Below are positions 8,334 through 17,563 of a DNA stretch of 33,631 bases, piece after piece. The notes beneath the pieces are model-generated. The model did no database searches. It was not told the DNA's origin and saw only the letters and a list, made by a program, of their open reading frames with translations. The first letter of the stretch is position 1, and each line of letters begins with the position of its first letter. Made by a program: the position numbers and the translations under genes. This stretch comes from Bacillota bacterium (GTDB lineage: Bacteria > Bacillota > Clostridia > UBA1381 > UMGS1253), in contig JAKJBW010000022.1 in assembly GCA_022706785.1 (NCBI GenBank), positions 1 to 33,631 on the forward strand, read 5' to 3'.

Positions 8334-9421
8334 TAAAGACAATAATTGTGGATGATGAGTGGTATACCTTAGAGGATATACAGGCAATGGCAAAGGCTAC
8401 CGGCTTTATAGCGGTATGCGGCATGTACGAAGATCCGCTCACAGCGCTTTCGGAATGCGGCAAACTGATGCCGCAGGTTGCGTTTGTAGATATCGGGATG
8501 CCCGAAATGGACGGGCTAACCCTGGCGGAAAAGCTGCTTGCAAAACATCCTTTTTTGCAGGTTGTGTTTATTACGGCATATAGCCGGTATGCGGTACAGG
8601 CGTTTGAGCTCAACGCCCTGGACTATATCATGAAGCCGGTCGATCCGAAACGTTTTGCCAAGATGGCCCAAAAGGTTAGAAAATCCATGAGTATCATAGA
8701 GGCTCCCGCTCAGAATATCAGCATCCAGTGCTTTGGGAATTTTACCGTAAGGATTGACGATGCTCCGGTAAAATGGGAGCGGGCAAAGGCGGAGGAGCTT
8801 TTTGCGTATTTGCTGACAAACCATAATGACGAAATAAGCAAGGAGCTAATCGTGGATACGCTTTGGCCCGAATATGAACCTTCAAAGGCATTGGCAATTT
8901 TGCAGACCGCGGTGTGGAAGCTCAGAAGTATTTTTGCCCCATATCATGACAAGATTTTGATTGAATATACCGGCGGAAAGTATTCTGTTAAGATAAAGGA
9001 TTGTGATTGCGACCTTTTTTATGTTGAAAATATATTAAATCTCTTCAAAACAAGCGAAGAAAGCGATTTTGAGGATTTGGATAAAATATGCGGTATGGTC
9101 GCGCAAGGGTATCTGAATAAAAGCGGATTTGCCTGGAGCTATAAAAAGGATGATGCGCTGAAAGAAAAGCTTTGCGAAATCCTTTACCGGATCGTGGCGC
9201 ATTGCAATAAAAATAAAGACGTTGAGGCAATGCTGAAATATCTGAAAAAACTGGTCAACGCCCTGCCGTGCGAGAACAAGGCAAATATCATGCTGATAGA
9301 ACTTCTGCTGAAAACGAATGAACGGGAAAAGGCGGTCAGGCATTATGCGTGGCTTGAAAAGGTTTTGACTGAAGAATACGGCGTAAAACCCGCCAAAGCA
9401 ATTCGTGAAATGATCATGTAA
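8330..9421 (+). CDS. Response regulator with winged-helix and BTAD-like output domain
   Basis: The 363-residue partner of the kinase; its ATG overlaps the kinase TGA (ATGA), so the two are translationally coupled. The receiver domain (1-120) has acidic residues D8/D9, phosphoacceptor D54 (FVDIGMPEMDG), T82 and K102 (KPVDP). It is followed at about 130-235 by an OmpR/SARP-type winged helix (ELIVDTLWPEYEPSKALAIL, then AVWKLR). The alpha-helical C-terminal region (about 240-363) ends EKVLTEEYGVKPAKAIREM and resembles the bacterial transcriptional activator (BTAD) tail. This differs from the LytTR or AraC output usual with YesM/LytS kinases. The surface-protein genes directly downstream are the obvious candidate targets; that is inference. 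Confidence 0.9.
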   Translation: MIKTIIVDDEWYTLEDIQAMAKATGFIAVCGMYEDPLTALSECGKLMPQVAFVDIGMPEMDGLTLAEKLLAKHPFLQVVFITAYSRYAVQAFELNALDYIMKPVDPKRFAKMAQKVRKSMSIIEAPAQNISIQCFGNFTVRIDDAPVKWERAKAEELFAYLLTNHNDEISKELIVDTLWPEYEPSKALAILQTAVWKLRSIFAPYHDKILIEYTGGKYSVKIKDCDCDLFYVENILNLFKTSEESDFEDLDKICGMVAQGYLNKSGFAWSYKKDDALKEKLCEILYRIVAHCNKNKDVEAMLKYLKKLVNALPCENKANIMLIELLLKTNEREKAVRHYAWLEKVLTEEYGVKPAKAIREMIM

Positions 9422-9445
9422 TGTAAAAGAAAAAATTAGAAAAAT

Positions 9446-9486
9446 GACAAAAAGATGCTCTTTTGAGCGTCTTTTTGTCGTTTTTG
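9446..9486 (+). terminator. Rho-independent terminator of the two-component operon
   Basis: A 15-bp stem (9446-9460 with 9465-9479, one G-T pair, TTTT loop) followed by a T-rich tract, 25 nt after the response-regulator stop. Confidence 0.9.
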
Positions 9487-9509
9487 TGAGAATTTTGTGA
9501 GGGCGTATT

Positions 9510-9518
9510 TGCTATAAT
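9510..9518 (+). promoter_or_regulatory. Extended -10 promoter of the surface-protein unit
   Basis: TGCTATAAT is a perfect extended -10 element. No good -35 hexamer lies 17 bp upstream, which fits dependence on an activator such as the adjacent response regulator. Confidence 0.55.
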
Positions 9519-9612
9519 TGTCTATGTATTATGTAAAAAAGGACTAAAAACGGCATTGCAAGCAAAGAAATGGTTTACTGACAAAAATAATATAATTTAA
9601 GGAGGCGCAAAC

Positions 9613-12600
9613 ATGTCCAAAAAAAATCTCAAGCAAGCTTTATCCCTGCTATTGGTAATAGCAATGACAATCATGCTTTTCCCTGCCGGGCAAACAAGCG
9701 TATTGGCAGTAGGGGGCACTCCGCCGACTGGAACCGGTACGGCGCAAGACCCTTATTTAATTTCGGGCAGCGGTAATTTAATGTGGATGTACTTTGGCAA
9801 TGGCAGCTATTTTTCGGGAAAATACTTCAAGCAAACCGCCAATATCAATATGAGCGGTATGGGCAATTGGTATGGGATCGGGAGTCTTGCGAGTGCGTTT
9901 GTTGGCATATATGACGGCAACGGATATTCCGTAACCGGCTTAACTGTCAACATATCCGATAATTACAGGGGCTTGTTCGGATGCATCGGATCCGGCGGTC
10001 AGGTTAAAAATCTTGGCGTAACAGATGTAAATTTCGTTGCAAATAGTGGCGAGTACATAGGCGCGCTTGCAGGACAATGCAGCGGTACAATTCAAAATTG
10101 TTACACAACCGGCTCTGTTACCGGCAAGCGCTATGTTGGCGGCCTGGTTGGACGTTTATCAGGCGGAAGCATTAACAACAGCTACAGCACATGCTCTGTA
10201 ACAGGTGTAGCCGTCAGCAACAACGGTTATTACGGCGGACTTATCGGCACGGTTGATAGTACACCTATATACAATTGTTATGCAACCGGAGAGGTAAACG
10301 GTGTAGGCAGCAATAATGTAGGCGGATTAATAGGTTCTCTTTTGGACGCCGGTATTTACAATTGCTTTGCTACGAACACGGTTAGCGGCGGGTCGGGCAA
10401 TTTGGCAGGTGTTGTCGGCGCCTGCGCAGGCGACGGCAATGTAAATTATGCTTACACCACAAGCAGCACCATAACGAATGGCGGTATGACAACAGCCTGT
10501 GCGGCAAATAAACCGCTGTCCTTCTTCCAAATACTGTCAAACTTTACAGGCGGCACATATTACAGTGCTTCTTATCCATGGAATTTTACAAATAACTGGG
10601 GAATAACCGACGGCGTCAACAACGGCTTGCCATATCTCATTAATTCTCAGGCAGCGCCGCTGGCAACCCCGACGCCAACACCGACGCCTACCCCAACACC
10701 AACGCCGGCGCCTCCCGCTACGGTGCTTTTAGACAACTACAGTGGTACAGGGGAGTATAGTAATGAAGTCGAATTTATCGCAACAGAAACAGGCGACCAT
10801 ACGCTTACCATTGGCATGCCGCAAGTCGGTATGTTTGTGGCAGCAACCTTTGAGTTTATTGCGGTTGACGGAAATGTGACGCTTTTCTCAGACACAACGC
10901 CTGTGACCAATGCCTATGCGCATTCCATATCTCTGGTGGCGGGAAACCATTATAAAATTGCTTTGCAAGGCCAGGGTATAGCCGGTATACCCAATCCTCC
11001 TCCCATGGGGGGCTGGATGATGCCTCCGATGCCTGTCGCCCATGGGCAGGTGAAGATTTCGCCGGAGGTAACGCTGGACCTGTCCCCTACCCCAACGCCG
11101 GCGCCTATCCCAACACCGACGCCTACCCCGACGCCGGCACCTACCGCTACGGTGCTCTTAGCCGCCAGCAATATGGCTATAGGCCCCGCCACAGCCATGT
11201 TTACAGCAAAGCAGACAAGTTTGCACACCTTTAACTTTGCCGCTCCTGTGATGTTGGGAACGCTTCCGTCATATACTATTCAAACTTCCGACGGACAAAC
11301 GACGCTCGCTACAGGCTCGATCCCCACTTTCGGATCTTCCAACGTTAATGTGGATCTGACAGAGGGCCAGATTTATGAGGTGACTATGAGTATAGTGATA
11401 GCTATGCCGTATTCCTACGGACAGGTAAGCGTTTCCCCCGAGGTAACGCTGTACGTGCCCCCTACGCCACCACCGAGCGATACCACAGCCCCGGTGGTCT
11501 CGGACGGCACGCTGAGCGTCACTACAGAAGGCCATGCGTCTGTAGCCTTTGATATGACGCCGGCGACTGACGATACGACTTTATCAGACGATTTGTCCTA
11601 TACGGTCTATTATTCCAAATCACCCGAAATGGATACTGTCGAAGAGATCGAAGCAAACGGCACTGAAGTGCAGTTCTCCGGGGAGATAGGTATTTTCTTC
11701 GATATTCAAGTTGATGGAGACATGATCGTTGACTATGAGGAGAATACCACATACTATTACAATGTTATCGTAGCGGATGAAGCGGGCAATAAGGCCTGCT
11801 ACAACAAAGGCACTTATACCACCTGGCCCAAGCCGGTGCTGGGGGCCTTAAGCCTGACCGAGCTTTCGGACACCTCCATGAAATTAAACTTCCCGGCCGC
11901 GGTTATCGCAAACGCGGGTCCGGATGATGAACCGATGTATATGGGCCTTGCCTCCAAAGAGAATGTCTTTGCAAATATTGATGACGTGAATACGGGGTTT
12001 TCCCAAGGAAAAGTCATCACGGTGCAAAAGAGCCAGACAGAAAATGCATTTACCTTTGAAAATCTTGAGGAAGATACACCATACTATTTTTGTGTGGCTG
12101 TCATGCTGGAAGACGGTTATATATTCCTATATCCCGCAATATCAAGCAATAACTTTGCGGCAAAAGTGGAACTGCCAAGCCATGATTCCAATATCTATGA
12201 TGAGGATTGGGCATTTTTGTTCCCCTGCAATATCAGCTTTAATGCGCCCTTTGACAATACCTACAAGCTCACCCAGCTTAAGACAACCGTCAGCTTTAAT
12301 AATACAAGCTTAAAACCGGACGAGGCGCTTAGCGATAATGTGGTTGCAATGGGCGGCGGCGGTTTGCTGCCCGACACATCCCATGTCACCGTGTCCAATC
12401 TGACCACAAACGGGACAACCACCAGCTTTGACGTGACCTATTCCGACCCGGAAGGGATTGACGCGGCAAGCGGCTCGATTTTTGGCATCAGGCTGTATAT
12501 CAAGCCGGACGCCGTTGCAGGCGACACCCAAGTTTATACAACAAACACCACAATGATACTGACAAAAGATACAGAATCCTATCTTTTAGGGACTCAGTTA

Positions 12601-14967
12601 TACCCGATTCAGGAAACCCCAAGTACATTAACGTTGTACAGAAACGCAAATACGACGCTGAGCCTGACAAATGTCGACGCAGATTATATCTACGGGGGCG
12701 ACACCGTTTCGGATACCAGCCGAATTTCCACCAAGAGCAATGTCATCAACGCTGACCAGAATACCGAAATTACCGTGCCGGTCGTAAGCCTTTCGGGTAC
12801 GCAAAGCGATATCGGGGCAATACAGGCCGCCTTTTCCTTCGACCCCTCGGTCATGACCTTTACGGGCATTGTGGGAACGGATTTCATTGCCCAGGCCATT
12901 AAGGATGGCAGCAATAACCAAACCGGTGAAATTAAAGTATACCGAAATCTACAGGCGGGATCTGCGGTGGACTACACCGCGCCGTTTGAGTTTAAGCTTA
13001 AGTTTAAATTAAACCAAAGACCGCAAAGCGGCAGCAATACCAGTGTGTTGGTGAATGAATTTAAGATTTTCCCCTTGGTCGACGGAACAATTTCCGATTC
13101 GGTTTTCGCAGAGTTGAGTGACGGACAAGGGCAGAATATCACCTTCCTGGATTACGGTGAAATTTTGACGAACGTGATTTCAGACAGCGCAACGGGCAGT
13201 AAAATCAGTTCCATTGTAAAGGATACCGACACCACCCTTTACAGTGTAAAAACAGCAACACAGCCGATCGACCCTGTCACCTATCAATACGAATGGTTCA
13301 CCAATAAGGATGAGGATAACTATACCACGCCAATCGCAGGGGCAACCGGCAGCAGTTTTGTGCTGACCGACGACTATATTGGTTATCGTTTGAAAGTAAA
13401 AGTCACCATGCTGTTAGACGGAGATCCGCTGCATTCAATGACAAGCGAAAGCGTGCTGGTCGAGCCAAAGAACGCGCCCGCCATTGATACGGGTTCGTTA
13501 CTGAGCCCGGATGGCTTTAAAACAGGCAAAACCATAGGCTATGACCCGGCTGTTACCTATCAATACCCGCTCTTGAGCAGCTATACAACAACAACCTATC
13601 AATGGAGCTACAGCGATACGGAAAACGGCTCGTATACGGATATCAGCGGCGCTGCCGATAAAACCTTGGGCATTACCGCGCCATATATCAACAAATGGTT
13701 AAAGCTGACCGTTACAGCCAAGGAGGAGATCGGCGAATGCGCAAAAACAGCTTCTGCTGAGGCCAAATTCCTGTTGGGCGGCCAAACGAATATCCCCAAG
13801 CCAGCAATCTCAAGCGTTACGATCGTACATAGCGACAATTCGGCGGTCAGCGATTCGGCAAGGGCAAGGGATACGGGAACAGTAAAAGCGAAGGTCGAAT
13901 GTACCGACACCGCGCAGATACTGACCGGCTGCCAGTACCAATGGTATAAAAACGACGCGCCGATCGAAGGTGCAACCGGTGAAAGCTACGCGCTTACAAA
14001 AGAAGACGTAGGCAGCGAGATTACCGTCACGGCGGTTGCGCTTTCCGACTACTATAATGCAAGCGAAAGCAGCGCTAAGACGTCAGGCGGTGTGACCGCT
14101 TACGCTAACCTTGCAAACGCGCCGGTAATAACAGTAGGCAGCGTGTCGGTCACCGATAACAAATACGTCGTGGGCAATCAGATCACCGTGCCGTTTACCG
14201 CAAGCCGGTTCTACGATTTAAGCACAAACGCCTCAAGCGTCACAAAGCTTGCCTATTCAGTCAAAGCAGGCGGTGACCAGACAGCAGCCGATACCGTTAT
14301 TGACGACGCGGCAGCATTGAGCCTGACAGACACTGCCATGACTTACACAATTACCTCAGGCGATATGAATAAACGCTATATCGTGTTTAAGCTGATGGCA
14401 AGAGAGCATACCATTGACGAGGATATCGCCGTCGGCAGCACGGTCGTAATCATCGACACCTATACGGGACAGGCAATCAACTGGGCATATACGCTTGACT
14501 TTGAGGTCTCCGACAATGCTGTGTTCAGCGGCTACAAGGCATACGCGATCATGACTAATATCGGTCAAAACAATACGCTGAGCATTACGATAAATGATGC
14601 GGTGGTCCAGGATACCAACGCCAGGATCTTCTATTCGCCGGAGCGCGGCAGATATGTGGTGCTCATGCCCGGCAGCATAACGCCGGACATGGATAAGTTT
14701 ATTTTTGGCATAGGCAGCACACCCACGCTTTATTACGGAAAACAAACAAATACAAACCAATCCCTTGATTCAAATGACTTTATGAAGCCAATCAATGTAT
14801 GGCTCAAAACGGATATCAATGCGACAAGCGACAACATGCTCATTTCCGAGGTCAGCGGCAACGGTAAACAAGACGCGATTGACGCGGCGCAGATGATACA
14901 GGCAATACTGCAGGGGACAGAAGGCATGGACAAAAAGGAAGGAACCTTTGGCATACTTTCTAAATAA
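9613..14967 (+). CDS. Giant secreted adhesin-like protein: GLUG repeats, cohesin-like and Ig-like domains, half-dockerin-like end
   Basis: An exported 1784-residue protein with a signal peptide (1-33). GLUG-type repeats occupy about 115-290, with VGGLVGRLSGG and YYGGLIGT units. Two copies of a beta module beginning ATVLL (about 370-490 and 513-620) are each preceded by a Thr-Pro linker. Then come fibronectin-III-like regions (about 625-860), two cohesin-like beta sandwiches (about 865-1015 and 1030-1180) and three Ig-like repeats with the motif YQWYKNDAPIEGATG (about 1190-1500). A further region is followed by one calcium-loop/helix resembling half a dockerin (SGNGKQDAIDAAQMIQAIL, about 1748-1766). 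AAGGAGG lies 7 nt before the ATG. No catalytic domain or sortase signal is seen. Likely roles are adhesion or scaffold building with the SLH proteins downstream. The cohesin and dockerin assignments rest on pattern only. Confidence 0.85.
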   Translation: MSKKNLKQALSLLLVIAMTIMLFPAGQTSVLAVGGTPPTGTGTAQDPYLISGSGNLMWMYFGNGSYFSGKYFKQTANINMSGMGNWYGIGSLASAFVGIYDGNGYSVTGLTVNISDNYRGLFGCIGSGGQVKNLGVTDVNFVANSGEYIGALAGQCSGTIQNCYTTGSVTGKRYVGGLVGRLSGGSINNSYSTCSVTGVAVSNNGYYGGLIGTVDSTPIYNCYATGEVNGVGSNNVGGLIGSLLDAGIYNCFATNTVSGGSGNLAGVVGACAGDGNVNYAYTTSSTITNGGMTTACAANKPLSFFQILSNFTGGTYYSASYPWNFTNNWGITDGVNNGLPYLINSQAAPLATPTPTPTPTPTPTPAPPATVLLDNYSGTGEYSNEVEFIATETGDHTLTIGMPQVGMFVAATFEFIAVDGNVTLFSDTTPVTNAYAHSISLVAGNHYKIALQGQGIAGIPNPPPMGGWMMPPMPVAHGQVKISPEVTLDLSPTPTPAPIPTPTPTPTPAPTATVLLAASNMAIGPATAMFTAKQTSLHTFNFAAPVMLGTLPSYTIQTSDGQTTLATGSIPTFGSSNVNVDLTEGQIYEVTMSIVIAMPYSYGQVSVSPEVTLYVPPTPPPSDTTAPVVSDGTLSVTTEGHASVAFDMTPATDDTTLSDDLSYTVYYSKSPEMDTVEEIEANGTEVQFSGEIGIFFDIQVDGDMIVDYEENTTYYYNVIVADEAGNKACYNKGTYTTWPKPVLGALSLTELSDTSMKLNFPAAVIANAGPDDEPMYMGLASKENVFANIDDVNTGFSQGKVITVQKSQTENAFTFENLEEDTPYYFCVAVMLEDGYIFLYPAISSNNFAAKVELPSHDSNIYDEDWAFLFPCNISFNAPFDNTYKLTQLKTTVSFNNTSLKPDEALSDNVVAMGGGGLLPDTSHVTVSNLTTNGTTTSFDVTYSDPEGIDAASGSIFGIRLYIKPDAVAGDTQVYTTNTTMILTKDTESYLLGTQLYPIQETPSTLTLYRNANTTLSLTNVDADYIYGGDTVSDTSRISTKSNVINADQNTEITVPVVSLSGTQSDIGAIQAAFSFDPSVMTFTGIVGTDFIAQAIKDGSNNQTGEIKVYRNLQAGSAVDYTAPFEFKLKFKLNQRPQSGSNTSVLVNEFKIFPLVDGTISDSVFAELSDGQGQNITFLDYGEILTNVISDSATGSKISSIVKDTDTTLYSVKTATQPIDPVTYQYEWFTNKDEDNYTTPIAGATGSSFVLTDDYIGYRLKVKVTMLLDGDPLHSMTSESVLVEPKNAPAIDTGSLLSPDGFKTGKTIGYDPAVTYQYPLLSSYTTTTYQWSYSDTENGSYTDISGAADKTLGITAPYINKWLKLTVTAKEEIGECAKTASAEAKFLLGGQTNIPKPAISSVTIVHSDNSAVSDSARARDTGTVKAKVECTDTAQILTGCQYQWYKNDAPIEGATGESYALTKEDVGSEITVTAVALSDYYNASESSAKTSGGVTAYANLANAPVITVGSVSVTDNKYVVGNQITVPFTASRFYDLSTNASSVTKLAYSVKAGGDQTAADTVIDDAAALSLTDTAMTYTITSGDMNKRYIVFKLMAREHTIDEDIAVGSTVVIIDTYTGQAINWAYTLDFEVSDNAVFSGYKAYAIMTNIGQNNTLSITINDAVVQDTNARIFYSPERGRYVVLMPGSITPDMDKFIFGIGSTPTLYYGKQTNTNQSLDSNDFMKPINVWLKTDINATSDNMLISEVSGNGKQDAIDAAQMIQAILQGTEGMDKKEGTFGILSK

Positions 14968-14977
14968 CGGGTTTAAT

Positions 14978-14996
14978 GGGCGGCTGACTGCCGCCC
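14978..14996 (+). terminator. Intergenic hairpin between two surface-protein genes
   Basis: GGGCGGC (14978-14984), a 5-nt loop and GCCGCCC (14990-14996), followed by only TTCCCT. With no U-run it is probably a leaky terminator or an RNA-stabilising hairpin that lets the downstream gene be expressed at a lower level. Confidence 0.5.
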
Positions 14997-15023
14997 TTCC
15001 CTACTTAAATGAGGTGTATGGCT

Positions 15024-17111
15024 ATGAAAAAACTCATTTCCATCGTTTTGACAATCACTTTGTTTGTGATACAAATGCCCTGCGTTCGGGCAGCGGTAAA
15101 CAGTAAAATATACATAGACAATGTCGATTACCGTATTTCGAGAACCGATAGCGTGCTGGCGCCGGTTAAGCTGAGCGCGCTTCCGGTCACTGCCCAAAAC
15201 GGAGCGCAGGGCAGTTATGGCGGAGGCGTCATTTTCGTGACCTTTGATAAAACAAAACTCGAATACGTTGGCACAAAGACAGGCACTATGGAATCAAGCA
15301 AGGGAAACGCTGTGGTATGGCAGTCGAACGACAGGGCAGCCGCAAACCAAAACGGAGAGATCCGCCTTGCTTTTGCGGACGATACCGCTGACCGTTCCAA
15401 ATCCTATGGAGAGGGCAGTTTTGTATTAAACAGCAACGATACGGTTTTGTATCTTGAATTTGTCATAAAGCAAAGAGCTTCGGATGATAAGATCCCTGTG
15501 AACATCACAAGAGCAGAGCTTGCGGGAAACACCATTTCCGGCACGGTAATGCCGTCGCTCATCGGCGGCTCCACGCTTGATATGGCAGGCGGCAGCATCT
15601 ATATTTCAGCCTATACTTATGTAAGCGGCTTTGAACTTGAGGTGTACGGGGATAAAAACGGTGTGCCATATACCGAAAAATACCCCTTTATTGTTGACGG
15701 CAGCGCCGCAAACAAATTTTATACGGTGGCTTCGCCGAATAAAGACGGTATTGTTAAGGCAAAAGTGATCCCGAATTTTCATGAGCTTGGGTATTCATTG
15801 GTCATCACCTGTGCGGATGCAAGAGTGAAAATCAATGGTGACGATATTGAGATTCCGGCTGAATCCGCGCTGAAGCAGGCGGATCTATCCATCAAGGTCA
15901 AAAGGCCGGACGCTACGATCGATACTTCCGGTGAATATACTTTAACCGTGGTAAGGGGCAATGTAACCGCCGACGTTGTAAAAGAGAACCTTAACACCGA
16001 GGTGGACGCAAACGACCTGAAAGGCGCAATTGACACAAAAGCTGATTCTCTTGCCGGGATCAGTACGGAAATAAAGCTTGTGATAAAGCAAAATACCGCA
16101 ACCGCGGAGGATATTGAAAAAATTAAGGAGCAGGCGGGCGCGGACGCCGCCATATTCTATTTCGACGCATCCCTTTTTGTTACAAAAAAGAATACGGACG
16201 GGACCGTTCTAAGCCAGGATGAGAGAAGGGAGACGGCAATCAACCCGGTCACCATAAGGCTTGAAATTCCTGAAAATATGCGGGGAGGAAGCAATTACAA
16301 GGTAGTTAGGCTGCATGACGGGATTGCACAAATCATATCCGCAACGCAGGAAGGCAACTTTTTGGTATTTAAAACAGATAAATTCAGCCAGTATGCAATA
16401 AGTTACGCCACGTCCATTATATCAACGCCGACACCCAGGCCGGGCAGCTGGCAAGGATCAAATGCCACGCCGACACCCGCTCCGACACAGACGCCCGCGG
16501 CAAAGCATCCGGCCTATATTCAAGGTTATCCCGACAACACATTTAGAAGCGAGGCGGGTATAACCCGTGCCGAAACAGTGACGATAGTCTCAAGGCTTAC
16601 CGGCGGATTTGCCGAAGGGACAGCCTACGCAAATAATTTCACAGACGTGCCAAAGGCGGCCTGGTATGCAAATTATATCGGCTTTATCGAAGCAAAACAA
16701 ATCATTGTGGGCTATTCCGACGGCAGCTTTAAACCGGAAAATGGCATCACAAGAGCAGAATTTGCAGCCGTTATTGCAAGGCTTAAGGGGCTTGATACCG
16801 ATACGGTGAAAAGCCTGCCTTTCAGCGATACGGCCGGGCATTGGGCGGAAAAATATTTAGCGGCAATCTATGAAAAGGGATATATCACAGGCTATCCCGA
16901 CAAAACATTTAAACCCGATGCAAATATCACCCGTGCCGAGGCTGTAAAAATAATTAACGCGGCAATGGGCAGAGTACCGGATAAGAATACGATAAATGCG
17001 AATCTTGCAAAATATCCGGCGCCGTTTACCGATGTATCAAATGCACACTGGGCTTACTATGATATTCTGGAAGCGGCTGTAAGCCATGACGCAGCGGACT
17101 TCCATGAATAA
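15024..17111 (+). CDS. Cohesin-like domain protein anchored by SLH repeats
   Basis: A 695-residue exported protein. The signal peptide is 1-23. A cohesin-like beta-sandwich (about 26-195) includes DSVLAPVKLSALPV and GGGVIFVTFDKTKLEYVG. A mixed domain (about 200-470) is followed by a Thr-Pro linker and three SLH repeats from about 495 to the end. These carry the typical GYPDNTFRSEAGITRAE, GYSDGSFKPENGITRAEFAA and GYPDKTFKPDANITRAE signatures and a last WAYYDILEAAVSHD segment. SLH repeats bind pyruvylated secondary wall polymer, so this protein should sit on the cell wall and display its cohesin-like face. The ATG at 15024 is chosen over 15009 and 15018 because GAGGTG (15011-15016) lies 7 nt upstream. 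It probably shares transcription with the giant adhesin gene 56 nt before it. Confidence 0.88.
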   Translation: MKKLISIVLTITLFVIQMPCVRAAVNSKIYIDNVDYRISRTDSVLAPVKLSALPVTAQNGAQGSYGGGVIFVTFDKTKLEYVGTKTGTMESSKGNAVVWQSNDRAAANQNGEIRLAFADDTADRSKSYGEGSFVLNSNDTVLYLEFVIKQRASDDKIPVNITRAELAGNTISGTVMPSLIGGSTLDMAGGSIYISAYTYVSGFELEVYGDKNGVPYTEKYPFIVDGSAANKFYTVASPNKDGIVKAKVIPNFHELGYSLVITCADARVKINGDDIEIPAESALKQADLSIKVKRPDATIDTSGEYTLTVVRGNVTADVVKENLNTEVDANDLKGAIDTKADSLAGISTEIKLVIKQNTATAEDIEKIKEQAGADAAIFYFDASLFVTKKNTDGTVLSQDERRETAINPVTIRLEIPENMRGGSNYKVVRLHDGIAQIISATQEGNFLVFKTDKFSQYAISYATSIISTPTPRPGSWQGSNATPTPAPTQTPAAKHPAYIQGYPDNTFRSEAGITRAETVTIVSRLTGGFAEGTAYANNFTDVPKAAWYANYIGFIEAKQIIVGYSDGSFKPENGITRAEFAAVIARLKGLDTDTVKSLPFSDTAGHWAEKYLAAIYEKGYITGYPDKTFKPDANITRAEAVKIINAAMGRVPDKNTINANLAKYPAPFTDVSNAHWAYYDILEAAVSHDAADFHE

Positions 17112-17563
17112 GGTCATGAATTCCGGTTTGTGATGCAGCCTATAAAGCAAGCCTGAGCTGCCATCACATTACCGCCTTTTGCGGCATTGCAGCCGGCACC
17201 AAGCCGCACACGCTGTTCTGCCGCCGAATGCTAAAAGCTAATGAAGCTAAAAAACCGTATAACAACAGGGTTTTCACGCGTTTTCTTATCCGCGCCATGC
17301 GTGCCGGTATACGAATGCTGGAAAGCCCTGTTTTTTTTTATTTTTAAACGGCATGAGCAAACACATCCACGGCTTTTTACATGGCAGGTTCGAGTTGACA
17401 GGATCGATATTGATCACTCTTTTTGGGGTGAGGATACCGCACAGATATGGTTTGCTTCATTAAAAACCAGATCACAACTCCGCGGCAAAACGATTCACTT
17501 ATATTTCAAAATACCGTGTATAATAAATCTTTGCGGGAAAAACTAATTTGGAGGTGAGATAAA
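17112..17563 (+). other. Structured 450-bp gene-free spacer
   Basis: No supported gene. It contains a nested hairpin at 17181-17224 (GCGGCA/TGCCGC, CAGC/GCTG and GGC/GCC in register), a terminator-like structure at 17264-17340, and a TATAAT at 17519-17524 before the next gene with no clear -35. It may hold a leader RNA for the propeller protein gene as well as the end of the preceding unit. Confidence 0.4.
17264..17340 (+). terminator. Terminator with a large structured loop
   Basis: A 12-bp stem (AACAGGGTTTTC at 17264-17275 with GAAAGCCCTGTT at 17321-17332, one G-T pair) followed by a run of nine T. The 45-nt loop has its own ACGC/GCGT pairing. It is either the end of the upstream unit or an attenuator in the leader of the next gene. 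Confidence 0.65.

Noticed and set aside
9613..17111. A complete cellulosome locus
   Set aside because: No glycoside hydrolase, no duplicated dockerin and no series of true cohesins is seen; only individual cohesin-like and half-dockerin-like features can be supported.
17241..17546. A 101-codon frame in the spacer before the propeller gene
   Set aside because: It crosses a terminator with nine T and has no ribosome binding site or recognisable motif.
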